64,000 nucleotides of DNA from Paracoccus sp. MA (GTDB taxonomy: Bacteria; Pseudomonadota; Alphaproteobacteria; Rhodobacterales; Rhodobacteraceae): NCBI RefSeq assembly GCF_020990385.1, contig NZ_CP087598.1, positions 850,001 through 914,000 of the forward strand, read 5' to 3'. The notes beneath the pieces were generated by a model, which had not been told where the DNA came from, searched no databases, and was given only the letters and a program-made list of their open reading frames with translations. Positions 48,128-56,440 of this stretch are shown here, piece by piece. How positions within the stretch are numbered: the stretch's first letter is position 1; the number at the start of each line of letters is the position of its first letter. Made by a program: the position numbers and the translations under genes.

Positions 48128-48701
48128 GGCCCAGATCCTTCAGATCCTGATAGCGGTCTCCGATGCGGTGATGCGGGCGCCCGCCGATCGAGGCACCAAG
48201 CGCGACGACGATCTCGTCGGCGGCCGGGGCATCCGGGATCGCGAACTGGATCGTCAGATAATGCGAGCGGCGGCCCTCGTCGTTCTTGTCCATCAGCGGG
48301 ATCATGATCGGGGCGTTCGCCGGGCCGCGGGTGTTGGTGAAGGCCAGATAGGATTTCGCCCCCACCGCGCTGCGGTAATGGTTGCCGAAGCGCAGCGTGT
48401 GGATCAGCGCGCTGGCATGCTCGACCTCGCCATCGAGGCCGACCACGGCGGCCTTGCCATAGGCTTCGACCTTGCCGCCGCCGCCGGCGGCCTCGATCAC
48501 CATATCGGTCAGCAACTCGCCGAGGATGGGGGCGACGGCGTGGATTTCCGGCTTGAGGTCGTCGACATAACCGCGCCCCGCCCAAGGGTTCTTCAGCACG
48601 GCGGCGGCAGTGATCAGCTTCAAAGGCTGCGGCGCGGCGCGACCGCCTTCGATCAGCGTGGTCTCGATATTCAGCAAGGTCTTGCGGATTTCCGCTGTCA
48701 T
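48099..48701 (-). CDS. amino acid synthesis family protein (AA_synth, DUF1185)
   Basis: A 200-residue cytoplasmic protein. The start 'EIRKTLLNIETTLIEGGRAA' and 'LKLITAAAVLKNPWAGRGYV', 'YGKAAVVGLDGEVEHASALI' and 'IMIPLMDKNDEGRRSHYLTI' match the AA_synth/DUF1185 family. The family name comes from an old proposal; the real activity is not settled. It is first in the operon, next to the divergent regulator, so it is probably a pathway enzyme acting on the monooxygenase product or on the substrate before it. Confidence 0.88.
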   Translation of the reverse strand: MTAEIRKTLLNIETTLIEGGRAAPQPLKLITAAAVLKNPWAGRGYVDDLKPEIHAVAPILGELLTDMVIEAAGGGGKVEAYGKAAVVGLDGEVEHASALIHTLRFGNHYRSAVGAKSYLAFTNTRGPANAPIMIPLMDKNDEGRRSHYLTIQFAIPDAPAADEIVVALGASIGGRPHHRIGDRYQDLKDLGHDVSNPAAV

Positions 48702-48734
48702 GGCAGCCCCCAGAGCGATTCGATGATCGGAAGA

Positions 48735-48744
48735 TGGTATACCA
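48735..48744. promoter_or_regulatory. GntR/FadR-type operator TGGTATACCA
   Basis: A perfect 10-base palindrome in the 101-base gap between the divergent operon and the GntR gene. The TGGT-N-ACCA layout is the usual form of operators bound by FCD-type GntR regulators. Its location would let the regulator control both directions. Confidence 0.65.
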
Positions 48745-48802
48745 ACATGTCATATGTCAATATGAGATTGTATTGGCATTCCAGCTGCGCTAGTCTCGCA
48801 CC

Positions 48803-49510
48803 ATGACAAATGAACAACCCGCCAGCCTGCGCATCGAGCATGTGCCCCAGACGCTTCGCGAGCTTGCGGTGGAGCGCTTGCGCGCCGCGATCATGTCGGG
48901 GCGCTTTCCGTCCGGTTACCGGCTCGTCGAACGGACGCTGGTCGATCAGCTGGGCGTCTCGCGATCCGTCATCCGCGAGGCGATCCGCTATCTGGAGGCC
49001 GAGGGCCTGGTCGAGATCCGGCCCCGGCAAGGGCCGATCGTCGCGACCCTCGACTGGGACAAGGCCCGGCAGATCTATGACATCCGCCTGCGGCTGGAGG
49101 CGGCGGCGGCGGCGGATTGCGCCAGGCTTCTCGACGCGTCTGCCCGTGCCGATCTGCAGGCCGCGCTTCAGCGCCTCAAGGAAGCCTTTCTATCCGACGA
49201 TCCTCAGGTGCTCTATGATGCGACGACGCGGTTTTACGAGGTTATCTTCGTCACCGCCGGGCATCACATCGCCTGGGAGATCGTCCAGCGCCTCAACGGG
49301 CGCATTTCGCGACTTCGGGCGCTGACACTGGCCTCGACCGACCGGCATGTATCGGGGCAGGCCCGGATGCAGCGCATTGCCGAGGCGATTTTCGCGCAAG
49401 ATCCGGACCGGGCAAGCGAAGCCGTGCGCGAGCATCTGACCGAAGCCGCGGAAATCGCGAGCAAACTGCTGCATGTGGCCAATGAGGGCGCTCGAAGGAC
49501 GGGGCAATGA
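48803..49510 (+). CDS. GntR family regulator, FadR/FCD subfamily
   Basis: A 235-residue regulator. The N-terminal winged HTH contains 'LVERTLVDQLGVSRSVIREA' and 'IRYLEAEGLVEIRPRQGPIV'. The C-terminal FCD domain has 'IYDIRLRLEAAAAADCARLL' with the metal-binding His/Asp pattern spread over residues 100-220. Such proteins usually repress catabolic operons until the substrate or an intermediate binds. It faces the catabolic operon and overlaps the next gene by 4 bases, so it is co-transcribed with the DUF1330 and CMD genes. Confidence 0.94.
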   Translation: MTNEQPASLRIEHVPQTLRELAVERLRAAIMSGRFPSGYRLVERTLVDQLGVSRSVIREAIRYLEAEGLVEIRPRQGPIVATLDWDKARQIYDIRLRLEAAAAADCARLLDASARADLQAALQRLKEAFLSDDPQVLYDATTRFYEVIFVTAGHHIAWEIVQRLNGRISRLRALTLASTDRHVSGQARMQRIAEAIFAQDPDRASEAVREHLTEAAEIASKLLHVANEGARRTGQ

Positions 49511-49806
49511 GTGCATATTGGATCGCCCACGTGACTGTTCACGACCCGGCGGCCTATGCCGGGTATCAGGCGCTGGCTCCCAAGGCCTTCGCGAAGTTCG
49601 GTGCAGAGTTCCTGGCTCGCGGCGGCGCATCCGAGACCTTGGAAGGTCCCGTCCTCCAGCGCCATGTCGTGATCCGGTTTCCCGATCTGGCCCGTGCCCG
49701 CGACTGCTTTTATTCTCGGGAATATCAGGAAGCACGTGCTTGCCGCGATGGCGCATGCGAAGCGCATGTCGTGATTGTGGAAGGCGCTTCGGACCCGTCG
49801 TCCTGA
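49507..49806 (+). CDS. DUF1330 family protein
   Basis: A 99-residue protein of the ferredoxin-like dimeric alpha/beta-barrel type: 'YWIAHVTVHDPAAYAGYQAL', 'EGPVLQRHVVIRFPDLARAR' and 'EYQEARACRDGACEAHVVIV'. The biochemical role is unknown; relatives often sit in catabolic clusters. It overlaps the regulator stop (ATGA) and is 51 bases ahead of the CMD gene. Confidence 0.9.
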   Translation: MSAYWIAHVTVHDPAAYAGYQALAPKAFAKFGAEFLARGGASETLEGPVLQRHVVIRFPDLARARDCFYSREYQEARACRDGACEAHVVIVEGASDPSS

Positions 49807-49857
49807 TGCGGGTTGGCTTGGAAGCCGGTGAATGACCAAGTGAGAAGGGATAGCGCG

Positions 49858-50265
49858 ATGGCCGAAGATCAGGAACTGTTCGACAAGGGCCTGCCGATCC
49901 GGCGCGAGGTGTTGGGCGCGGACTATGTCGACAGTTCGATGCAGCGGGCGGACGACTTCATGATGTCGTTTCAGCGGGCGACCACGGCTTGGGCCTGGGG
50001 CTGGGCCTGGGGCGATCCGACCCTGGACCGCAAGACGCGCAGCCTGCTGAACCTTGCCATGCTGACCGCGCTAGGCCGCACCCCCGAGATCAAGCTGCAT
50101 GTGCGGGGTGCACTGAACAACGGCGTCACCGTGGACGAGATCCGCGCTACATTGCTGCATGCCACGGCTTATTGCGGCATCCCGGCCGGCCTTGATGCCT
50201 TCAAGGCGGCGCATGAGGTCCTGTTGGCCGAAGGGGCCGTTCCCAAGCCGGATGCAGGCGAGTAG
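49858..50265 (+). CDS. carboxymuconolactone decarboxylase family protein
   Basis: A 135-residue protein of the CMD/AhpD-like fold. The start 'LFDKGLPIRREVLGADYVDS', then 'LDRKTRSLLNLAMLTALGRT' and 'EIKLHVRGALNNGVTVDEIR' and 'LLHATAYCGIPAGLDAFKAA' are typical of 4-carboxymuconolactone decarboxylase relatives. There is a Cys and His in the last motif but not the CxxC pair of AhpD. It is the last gene of the regulator operon and may act on a lactone or enol intermediate. The sequence after it, up to the IS66 element, holds only a broken frame. Confidence 0.9.
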   Translation: MAEDQELFDKGLPIRREVLGADYVDSSMQRADDFMMSFQRATTAWAWGWAWGDPTLDRKTRSLLNLAMLTALGRTPEIKLHVRGALNNGVTVDEIRATLLHATAYCGIPAGLDAFKAAHEVLLAEGAVPKPDAGE

Positions 50266-50366
50266 TATGCATCATGTTTCCCGCCCGCAGCCGAGTATCT
50301 CGCCAGTCCCTGCGGAGCGATAAAGAATCTTTCCCTCTCCCCCTCCCTTTGGTACGTCCATTTTGA

Positions 50367-50558
50367 TTGTTGGTGATGGATTGGACGTCCCGGCAGTATC
50401 GTTGTGTCAAGGTAGGTGTTGACGATCTGCCTGCGACCCTTTCTGGAGTCGGCGCCGGCGTCCTGATCGTCGGTGTGCTTACGCTTGGCTTCTATGTCGC
50501 ATCCGAGTTTCTGGGCGGACCCAAGGACCAGATGGTCAGCTATTTCGTCTCATCCACC
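50367..50558 (+). pseudogene. gene start truncated by IS66, membrane protein
   Basis: A frame open from about 50367 encodes one strong membrane segment ('GVGAGVLIVGVLTLGFYVAS') and is cut off at 50558, the left end of the IS66 element. The reading frame continues only into IS sequence. I do not recognise the family. The missing part is not found on the other side of the IS. Base composition drops just upstream (T/C-rich around 50320-50360). Confidence 0.4.
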
Positions 50559-50578
50559 GTAACCGTCCGGCCTGACCG

Positions 50579-52077
50579 CTACCCGTTCCATCGCCAGGGC
50601 AGCAGGTCGTCGACCTTGGTGATCCTGTAGTCTGGGATGCGGGCGATGGTGTCGGCGAGCCAGGCGTGGGGATCGATTGCGTTGAGCTTGGCGGTTTCGA
50701 TCAGCGTGTAGGCGATGGCAGCTGTCTTGCCGCCCGCTTCTGATCCGAAGAAGAGGTAGTTCTTCCGCCCGAGGGCTATGGCGCGCATTGCGCGTTCGGC
50801 GGCGTTGTTGTCGAGCTCGAGGATGCCGTGATCAAGGTAGGGGGCAGGCGCTCCATGCGAGTTAGCGCATAGCGGATGGCGGCCGCGAGTGGGGATTTAC
50901 CCGAGATCGTGGTGAGCTGCATGGCCAGCCAGACCTCGAGATCGTCGAAGACCGGGGCGGCATGGGCGCGGCGGAGTTGCGCGCGAGGGTCAGGCGGCGA
51001 GCCTCGGGCCTCCTTCTCGACGGCGTAGAGCTGGGCGATCCGGGCGATGGCCTCTTCGGCGATGGGGGACGCCTGCGACCGGTGGATGTCGACGAACTTG
51101 CGCCGGACATGAGCCATGCAGGCAACTTCGCGGATGGCTCCGGAGCGATAGAGGTCCTCGAACCCGGCATAGCCATCGGCATGCATCCAGCCGCGGAACC
51201 GGGCGAGGTGATCCTTGGGGTGCTGGCCCTTCCGGTCGCCGGAGAACCGATACCATGCCGCTGGTGGAGCATCCCCGCCCCAGGGGCGCTCGTCACGGGC
51301 ATAGGTCCAGAGCCGCGCGGTCTGGGTCTTGCCGGTGCCCGGCGCCAGCATCTGAACGGGCGTGTCATCCACGAAGATCGCTTCGGCCGACAGGACATGG
51401 CGCCCGATGGCCTCGGACAGCGGTTCCAGCAGGGCGGTGGTCTTGCCGACCCAGTCCGCCAGAGTAGAGCGGTCGAGGTCGATACCTTCGCGCTCGAAGA
51501 TCTGGCTCTGGCGATAGAGGGGAAGATGGTCGGCATATTTACTGGCCAGGACATGGGCCAGCAGGCCAGGCCCGGGACGGCCGCGCTCGATGGGGCGCGT
51601 CGGCAGCGGGGCCTGGACGAACCGTTCGCAGCAGGCGCAGGTCAGCCGGGGCCGCACGATCCGGTTCACGATGAAGCGTCCCGGCACATACTCCAGCTCT
51701 TCGGTCACATCCTCGCCGATCCGGCGCAGCCGCCCGCCGCAATCGGCGCAGGCCTCGGCGCCCGGGGTCAGTTCCACTTCCATCCGCGGGATGTGATCCG
51801 GGATCGGCCGGCGCTTGGGGCGGTCCTTCTCCTCGATGTCCGGCAGCTTCATCCGCGCCGTCATCGCGGCAGCGGCGATCTCGCTGGTCTCGAGCGCCAG
51901 TTGCAGCTGCTCGGCCGTCTCCGACGAGGCTCCGAACCGCTGCGCCCGGTGCCCGGCCAACTGGTGGCGCAGCTTCTCGATCAGGATCGCCTGCGCCTTC
52001 ACCTCGGCCAGAAGCCGCGCGGTGAAGCTGCGAAGCTCCTCGGGGTCGTCCGGCAAGGTCAGGGTGTGATCGAGCAT
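50579..52077 (-). pseudogene. tnpC: IS66 transposase TnpC, frameshifted near its end
   Basis: The first 420 or so codons (52077 down to about 50800) are a complete IS66 transposase core with 'LRHQLAGHRAQRFGASSETA', the zinc-type 'CADCGGRLRRIGEDVTEELE', 'GYAGFEDLYRSGAIREVACM' and 'HVRRKFVDIH'. Near 50805 a single-base loss shifts the frame. The proper end is found in the next frame ('DHGILELDNNAAERAMRAIA', 'RKNYLFFGSEAGGKTAAIAY'). The catalytic Glu region lies after the break, so the protein as read would be inactive unless the shift is a sequencing error. Confidence 0.88.
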
Positions 52078-52136
52078 GGGAGAAGTCTATCTCACGGGAT
52101 TCCTTGTGGGAATCCTGCGATTGCATGCCCCTTGGA

Positions 52137-52484
52137 TTAGCCTGCCGCCAAGGGCCTCCAGGTCCGCTCCGGCGCGCGCCAGTCGATCCCTTCCAGGAGC
52201 ATCGACAGCTGCGCCGGCGTCAGCGCCACCTTGCCTTCCTTCGCCGAGGGCCAGACGAACCGCCCCTTCTCCAGCCGCTTCATGAACATGCAAGCCCCTT
52301 GCCCGTCCCACCAGATGACCTTCACCAGATCGCCACGACGGCCCCGGAACACGAACAGATGCCCGGCGAACGGGTCCTGCTTCAGCACGGCCTCGGCCTG
52401 CGCCGCGAGCGCTGCAAAGCCCTTGCGCATGTCCGTCACCCCGGCCGCCAGCCAGACCCTCGTAGTGGCCGGAACCGGGATCAC
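52137..52484 (-). CDS. tnpB: IS66 accessory protein TnpB
   Basis: A 115-residue protein with '[20 protein letters not shown]', '[20 protein letters not shown]' and '[20 protein letters not shown]', the standard IS66 TnpB pattern. It is required with TnpA and TnpC for transposition. The start overlaps the tnpA end by 4 bases. Confidence 0.96.
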   Translation of the reverse strand: MIPVPATTRVWLAAGVTDMRKGFAALAAQAEAVLKQDPFAGHLFVFRGRRGDLVKVIWWDGQGACMFMKRLEKGRFVWPSAKEGKVALTPAQLSMLLEGIDWRAPERTWRPLAAG

Positions 52485-52876
52485 GCCGTGAGACCCCGGA
52501 TCAGCCGCGCCAGCGCCTCGGGATCATAGCTCCCGCTGATCCGCATCCGGTGACCGCCGGCCAGCTCGATCTCGATGCGGTTCTCGGCGACAGGCGCTGC
52601 CGCAGGTGCTTGCTCTTCCGCGACTATCTCTACCGGCAAAAACCGCGCCTCCTCCGACGAGGCCGGAACCGACGCCGGGTCGGGCGCAAAGCGGGGATCG
52701 CGCAACCACTTGAAGATCAGGTTCGCATTGACCGCGTAGCGTCGCGCCACCTGCGCTACCGAAACGCCCGGCGCAGCCGTCTGGAAACAGATCGACCGCT
52801 TCTCCTCATCCGTCCAGAGCCGCTTCGTCCGACGCGCCACGCCATCACCATAGTGTCCACTATCGATGGTGGACAC
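52481..52876 (-). CDS. tnpA: IS66 accessory protein TnpA (HTH)
   Basis: A 131-residue protein with a helix-turn-helix start ('[20 protein letters not shown]', then '[11 protein letters not shown]'), and a C-terminal '[20 protein letters not shown]' domain typical of IS66 TnpA. It begins 28 bases inside the right end of the element. Confidence 0.95.
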   Translation of the reverse strand: MSTIDSGHYGDGVARRTKRLWTDEEKRSICFQTAAPGVSVAQVARRYAVNANLIFKWLRDPRFAPDPASVPASSEEARFLPVEIVAEEQAPAAAPVAENRIEIELAGGHRMRISGSYDPEALARLIRGLTA

Positions 52877-52924
52877 TATCCCGCACCCTCAGCACGCGGC
52901 AGGGCGGTCAGGCCGGACGGTTAC

Positions 52925-53290
52925 CCGCGGCATGATGATGCGCCCGGATTACTGTGCTGTCGACCATCTGCAGCTTGTCCGGCGCAGTCCCCGCGTGGTT
53001 CGAGCCGCATCCAGGATATCCTCCCACAGCTCCGCCAAGGTCCAGCGGTGGAACTGACGGTAGACCGACGACCACTTGCCGAACTCCTGGGGCAGGTCGC
53101 GCCAAGGCGCGCCGGTTTGTGTTCGGCATGGCCTCGGACCGGTGGCGGCTCACGCCTCGCTCCAGAAAATCCCGTCCAGAACAAGACGATGATCCGCAGG
53201 CTTCCGCCCATTCGGCTGCCGGACGGCATGAATGAAGCCCTCGAAGAAGGCACCCACCACCGGGCGGTCAGAATACAGACGGATCCGTCA
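52925..53290 (-). mobile_element. relic of a second IS5-family transposase
   Basis: On the minus strand, successive frames read 'GRKPADHRLVLDGIFW', 'WRDLPQEFGKWSSVYRQFHR' and 'DKLQMVDSTVIRAHHHAAG', which are parts of an IS5-family transposase (N-terminal domain to the first catalytic Asp). Frameshifts and stops separate them. The relic is cut exactly at the right end of IS66 (52924/52925). Its C-terminal half is missing. It differs from the intact IS5-type element at 33912-34750. Confidence 0.7.
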
Positions 53291-53299
53291 GCGCCGGGC

Positions 53300-53405
53300 C
53301 GGTGAAGAAGACATGCGGTCTTACTTTGTTACCCAGTGCAAGAAGGGCCGCGGCCGCGCCGGCGGCCTGAAGCATCGCCCGACGGCTTATTGCATTCATG
53401 GTCAT
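53300..53405 (-). pseudogene. truncated gene start with Tat signal peptide
   Basis: Downstream of the tctA homologue an ATG at 53405, preceded by AAGGAG, opens a frame reading 'MNAISRRAMLQAAGAAAALL' after two extra residues. The twin Arg with hydrophobic core is a Tat signal peptide. After about 32 residues the frame runs into IS-derived sequence and stops. The gene's body is gone. It was probably the last gene of the tricarboxylate-transporter operon and encoded an exported cofactor enzyme or hydrolase. Confidence 0.6.
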
Positions 53406-53466
53406 GCAAGCTCCTTCCGAGCGATTGGAATGGAAACGGCCGGAGGCGTCTGCGGCCGTTGCGATT

Positions 53467-54975
53467 TCACGCCTCTTCCTCCTGGAAGGCCTCTTCGCGC
53501 TTCTTGCGGAAGCCGGGCAGGATCATCAGCGCCAGCAGGATCGCGGTCGCGATCAGCATCACCAGGCTGATCGGACGCTCGACGAAGATGCTGGCGTCGC
53601 CCTGGGTGATCAGCATGGTGCGGCGCAGGTTCGATTCCAGCAGCGGACCAAGGACGAAGCCCAGCAGCAGCGGACCCGGCTCGCATTTCGCCTTGCGGAA
53701 GGCATAGCCCAGCAACCCGAAACCGGCCGCCAGCAGCACGTCGAAGATGCGGTTGTTCATCGAATAGACGCCGACGCAGCAGAACAGCAGGATTGCCGGA
53801 TAAAGCAGGCGGTAGGGCACGGTCAGCAGCTTTACCCACAGTCCGATCAGCGGCATGTTGATGATGACCAGCAGCGCGTTGCCGATCCACATGCTGGCGA
53901 CCAGGCCCCAGAAGATCTCGGGCTGGTTGGTCAGCACGCTGGGTCCGGGCGTGATGCCGTGGATCATGAAGGCCGACAGCATCATCGCCATCATGTTGTT
54001 GGACGGGATGCCCAGCGTCAGCAGCGGGATGAAGGACGATTGCGCGGCGGCGTTGTTGGCGGCCTCGGGCGAGGCGACGCCCTCGACCACGCCGGTGCCG
54101 AACTTTTCCGGCGTTCTCGAGACCTTCTTTTCCAGCGAATAGGCGCTGAAGGACGCCAGCGTGGCGCCACCCCCCGGCAGGATGCCGAGGAAGGTGCCGA
54201 CGCCGGTGCCGCGCAGCACTGCGGGCCAGGCGCGGCGGAAATCCTCGCGCGTCGGCCACAGCCGGGTCAGGCGGGCAACCGTCACGCCGGCCGAGCCGCT
54301 GCGTTCCAGGTTCGCGATGATCTCGGAAAAGCCGAACAGGCCGATGGCGATGACGGTGAACTCGATTCCGTCGAACAGCTCCAGCGATCCGAAGGTCAGG
54401 CGCTCGGCCCCGGTGGCCTGATCGGTGCCGACCATGCCGAACAGCAGGCCGATCAGGATCATGCCGATGGCCTTCAGCACCGGGCCGCTGGCCAGGATCG
54501 TCGCGGCCAGCAGGCCGAAGATCATCAGCGAGACATATTCGGCCGGCCCGAAATTCAGCGCAAAGCCTGCCAGTATGGGACCGGCGATGGCGATGCCGAA
54601 GGTCGCGACCGTGCCGGCAAAGAACGATCCCAGCGCCGCGACGGCCAGCGCCGATCCCGCCCGGCCCTGTCGCGCCATCTGGTAGCCGTCCAGCGTCGTG
54701 ACCACGGCCGAGGCCTCTCCCGGCAGGTTCACCAGGATGGCCGTGGTCGAGCCGCCGTATTGCGCGCCGTAATAGATGCCCGCCAGCATGATGATCCCGG
54801 CAAGGGGCGGCAGGAAGAAGGTGATCGGCAACAGGACCGCGATGGTCGCGGTCGGGCCGATCCCTGGCAGCACCCCGATCAGCGTGCCAAGAAGCGCACC
54901 GATCAGGCAGAACCCGAGGTTTGCGGGGCTCATCGCCTCGGAAAACCCCAGCAACAGAAGATCAAAGATTTCCAT
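53467..54975 (-). CDS. tripartite tricarboxylate transporter, large permease (TctA)
   Basis: A 502-residue inner-membrane protein with about 11-12 hydrophobic segments. The start 'LLLGFSEAMSPANLGFCLIG', 'GTLIGVLPGIGPTATIAVLL' and the second inverted 'GVGTFLGILPGGGATLASFS' are diagnostic of TctA. It pairs with the small membrane subunit 15 bases upstream and the binding protein before that. The family imports citrate, tricarballylate, phthalate, terephthalate and related acids. Confidence 0.96.
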   Translation of the reverse strand: MEIFDLLLLGFSEAMSPANLGFCLIGALLGTLIGVLPGIGPTATIAVLLPITFFLPPLAGIIMLAGIYYGAQYGGSTTAILVNLPGEASAVVTTLDGYQMARQGRAGSALAVAALGSFFAGTVATFGIAIAGPILAGFALNFGPAEYVSLMIFGLLAATILASGPVLKAIGMILIGLLFGMVGTDQATGAERLTFGSLELFDGIEFTVIAIGLFGFSEIIANLERSGSAGVTVARLTRLWPTREDFRRAWPAVLRGTGVGTFLGILPGGGATLASFSAYSLEKKVSRTPEKFGTGVVEGVASPEAANNAAAQSSFIPLLTLGIPSNNMMAMMLSAFMIHGITPGPSVLTNQPEIFWGLVASMWIGNALLVIINMPLIGLWVKLLTVPYRLLYPAILLFCCVGVYSMNNRIFDVLLAAGFGLLGYAFRKAKCEPGPLLLGFVLGPLLESNLRRTMLITQGDASIFVERPISLVMLIATAILLALMILPGFRKKREEAFQEEEA

Positions 54976-54990
54976 GATGTTTTCCTCGGC

Positions 54991-55419
54991 TCAGAACGGC
55001 CAGATCGTCATCTGGACGCCAAGGCCGTAGATGAAGACCAATGCGCCAAACAGGGTCAGGCCGCCTGCCAGCAGCAATGTCGTGCGCCACCGCCCGCCGG
55101 GATCGGCCAGCGATCCGGCGATGATCAGCCACAGCGACGCGACGACGAAACCGGCATGTTCGGCAAGATAGGCAAAGCCGACGATCGACAGCACGATCAC
55201 CGCCAGCGGCCGCAGCTTCATCGCCTCCAAGGGCTCGCCCTGGCGATGCAGGGCCGAAAAACCGATGACGGCGCCCAGGACGATCAGTCCCCCGCAGACA
55301 ACGCGGGGCAGAAAGCCCGGCCCCATCTGCGCCAGCGTTCCCTGATCCAGCGGCCGCGAAAGCCACAGGCCGAGCACGCCGAATCCGATGAATAGCGCCG
55401 CCGTCAGAAGATCGGGCAT
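54991..55419 (-). CDS. tripartite tricarboxylate transporter, small membrane subunit (TctB)
   Basis: A 142-residue protein with four hydrophobic segments, beginning 'LLTAALFIGFGVLGLWLSRP'. It is the TctB partner of the following TctA gene. I chose the ATG at 55419 because a strong purine-rich site lies just upstream. An alternative ATG at 55452 overlaps the TctC stop and would add 11 residues. Confidence 0.9.
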   Translation of the reverse strand: MPDLLTAALFIGFGVLGLWLSRPLDQGTLAQMGPGFLPRVVCGGLIVLGAVIGFSALHRQGEPLEAMKLRPLAVIVLSIVGFAYLAEHAGFVVASLWLIIAGSLADPGGRWRTTLLLAGGLTLFGALVFIYGLGVQMTIWPF

Positions 55420-55451
55420 GTCCCCCCTTTTCGTCGCGCCCGGCCCGGCCA

Positions 55452-56408
55452 TCACTGTCCCTCTTTGATCAGCGCGAAGATATCGCGGTAGCGGTCCAGC
55501 CGTGCAGGCATGGCTTCCCTCCACTCGGCGCCCGACTGGAACGCCAGGGGCAGGGATTGCTGCTTGGCCTGGGCCTGGAATTCGGGGTTGGCCAGGGCCG
55601 CGTCGACGGCCTCGGCCAGGCGGGCGCGGATTTCCTCGGGCACTTCGCAGCGCGCGGCAAGGCCACGCTCGGAGGACATGATGACGTCGAAGCCCTGTTC
55701 CTTGGCGGTCGGCAGATCCTCGGCCAGGACCGAGCGTTCCTCGGCGAACTGGGCCAGCGCGCGCATCGCGCCCTTGTCGGCGGTGGCGTATTCGCCGACA
55801 TTCAGTCCGATGGCGGTGATGTGGCCGCCCAGAAGCGCGGTCTTGGCCTCGTTGGCGCCGGCAAAGGGAACCGCCGTCAGGTCCACGCCCGCCGAACGCT
55901 CCAGTTGCAGCATCGCCAAATGCTCGTCGGTGCCGACGCCGGTGGTGCCGATGGACACGGCACCCGGATTTTCCTTGGCATGGGCGACGAGATCCTCCAG
56001 CGTCTGGAAGTCCGAGCCCGCGGGAACGATGAAGGTGCCGGGGTCCTCGACGATGCGCGCGATCGGGCAGATCTCCTCGGGGTCGAAGCGCGGCTTGCGG
56101 TCGATCTGCATGGTCAGGAAGCCGGGCGTATTCAGCGACGAGACGGTGTAGCCATCCGGCCGCGCCTGCGCCAGCGCGGTATAGGTGATCTCGCCTGCCG
56201 CCCCGGGACGGTTCAGCACCGGAAACTGCGTACCCAGTTCCGCCTCAAGATAGGGAGCAAGGGTGCGCAGCATGATGTCGGTGCCGCCGCCGGGAGCGAA
56301 GGCGACGATCATCTCGATCGGTCGATCAGTCGGCCAATCGGCATGGGCCATGGTCGCGGCCGATGCGAACAGCGCCGCAGCAAGCGGCAGACTCGTTTTA
56401 GCGGACAT
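55452..56408 (-). CDS. tripartite tricarboxylate transporter substrate-binding protein (TctC)
   Basis: A 318-residue periplasmic binding protein with signal peptide ('LPLAAALFASAATMAHA'). The mature start 'RPIEMIVAFAPGGGTDIMLR', with the Gly-rich loop that binds carboxylates, and 'VLNRPGAAGEITYTALAQAR' are typical of the Bug/TctC family. It is the first gene of the transporter set. The ligand is probably an organic acid that the neighbouring aldolase and dehydrogenase handle. Confidence 0.95.
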   Translation of the reverse strand: MSAKTSLPLAAALFASAATMAHADWPTDRPIEMIVAFAPGGGTDIMLRTLAPYLEAELGTQFPVLNRPGAAGEITYTALAQARPDGYTVSSLNTPGFLTMQIDRKPRFDPEEICPIARIVEDPGTFIVPAGSDFQTLEDLVAHAKENPGAVSIGTTGVGTDEHLAMLQLERSAGVDLTAVPFAGANEAKTALLGGHITAIGLNVGEYATADKGAMRALAQFAEERSVLAEDLPTAKEQGFDVIMSSERGLAARCEVPEEIRARLAEAVDAALANPEFQAQAKQQSLPLAFQSGAEWREAMPARLDRYRDIFALIKEGQ

Positions 56409-56440
56409 AGGTTTCCTCCCTTTGGTCCTGGCTGTTGGAC

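Larger units (their letters stand above)
50559..52924 (-). mobile_element. IS66-family insertion sequence
   Basis: A 2366-bp element bounded by perfect 21-base inverted repeats (50559-50579 and 52904-52924) that start GTAACCGTCCGG. It carries tnpA, tnpB and tnpC on the minus strand. The 8 bases on each side differ (CATCCACC on the left, CCGCGGCA on the right), so there is no target duplication. This points to deletion or recombination next to the element after it arrived. Confidence 0.95.

Noticed and set aside
51255..52140. Plus-strand frames inside IS66
   Set aside because: They are antisense to tnpC and carry no known motif.
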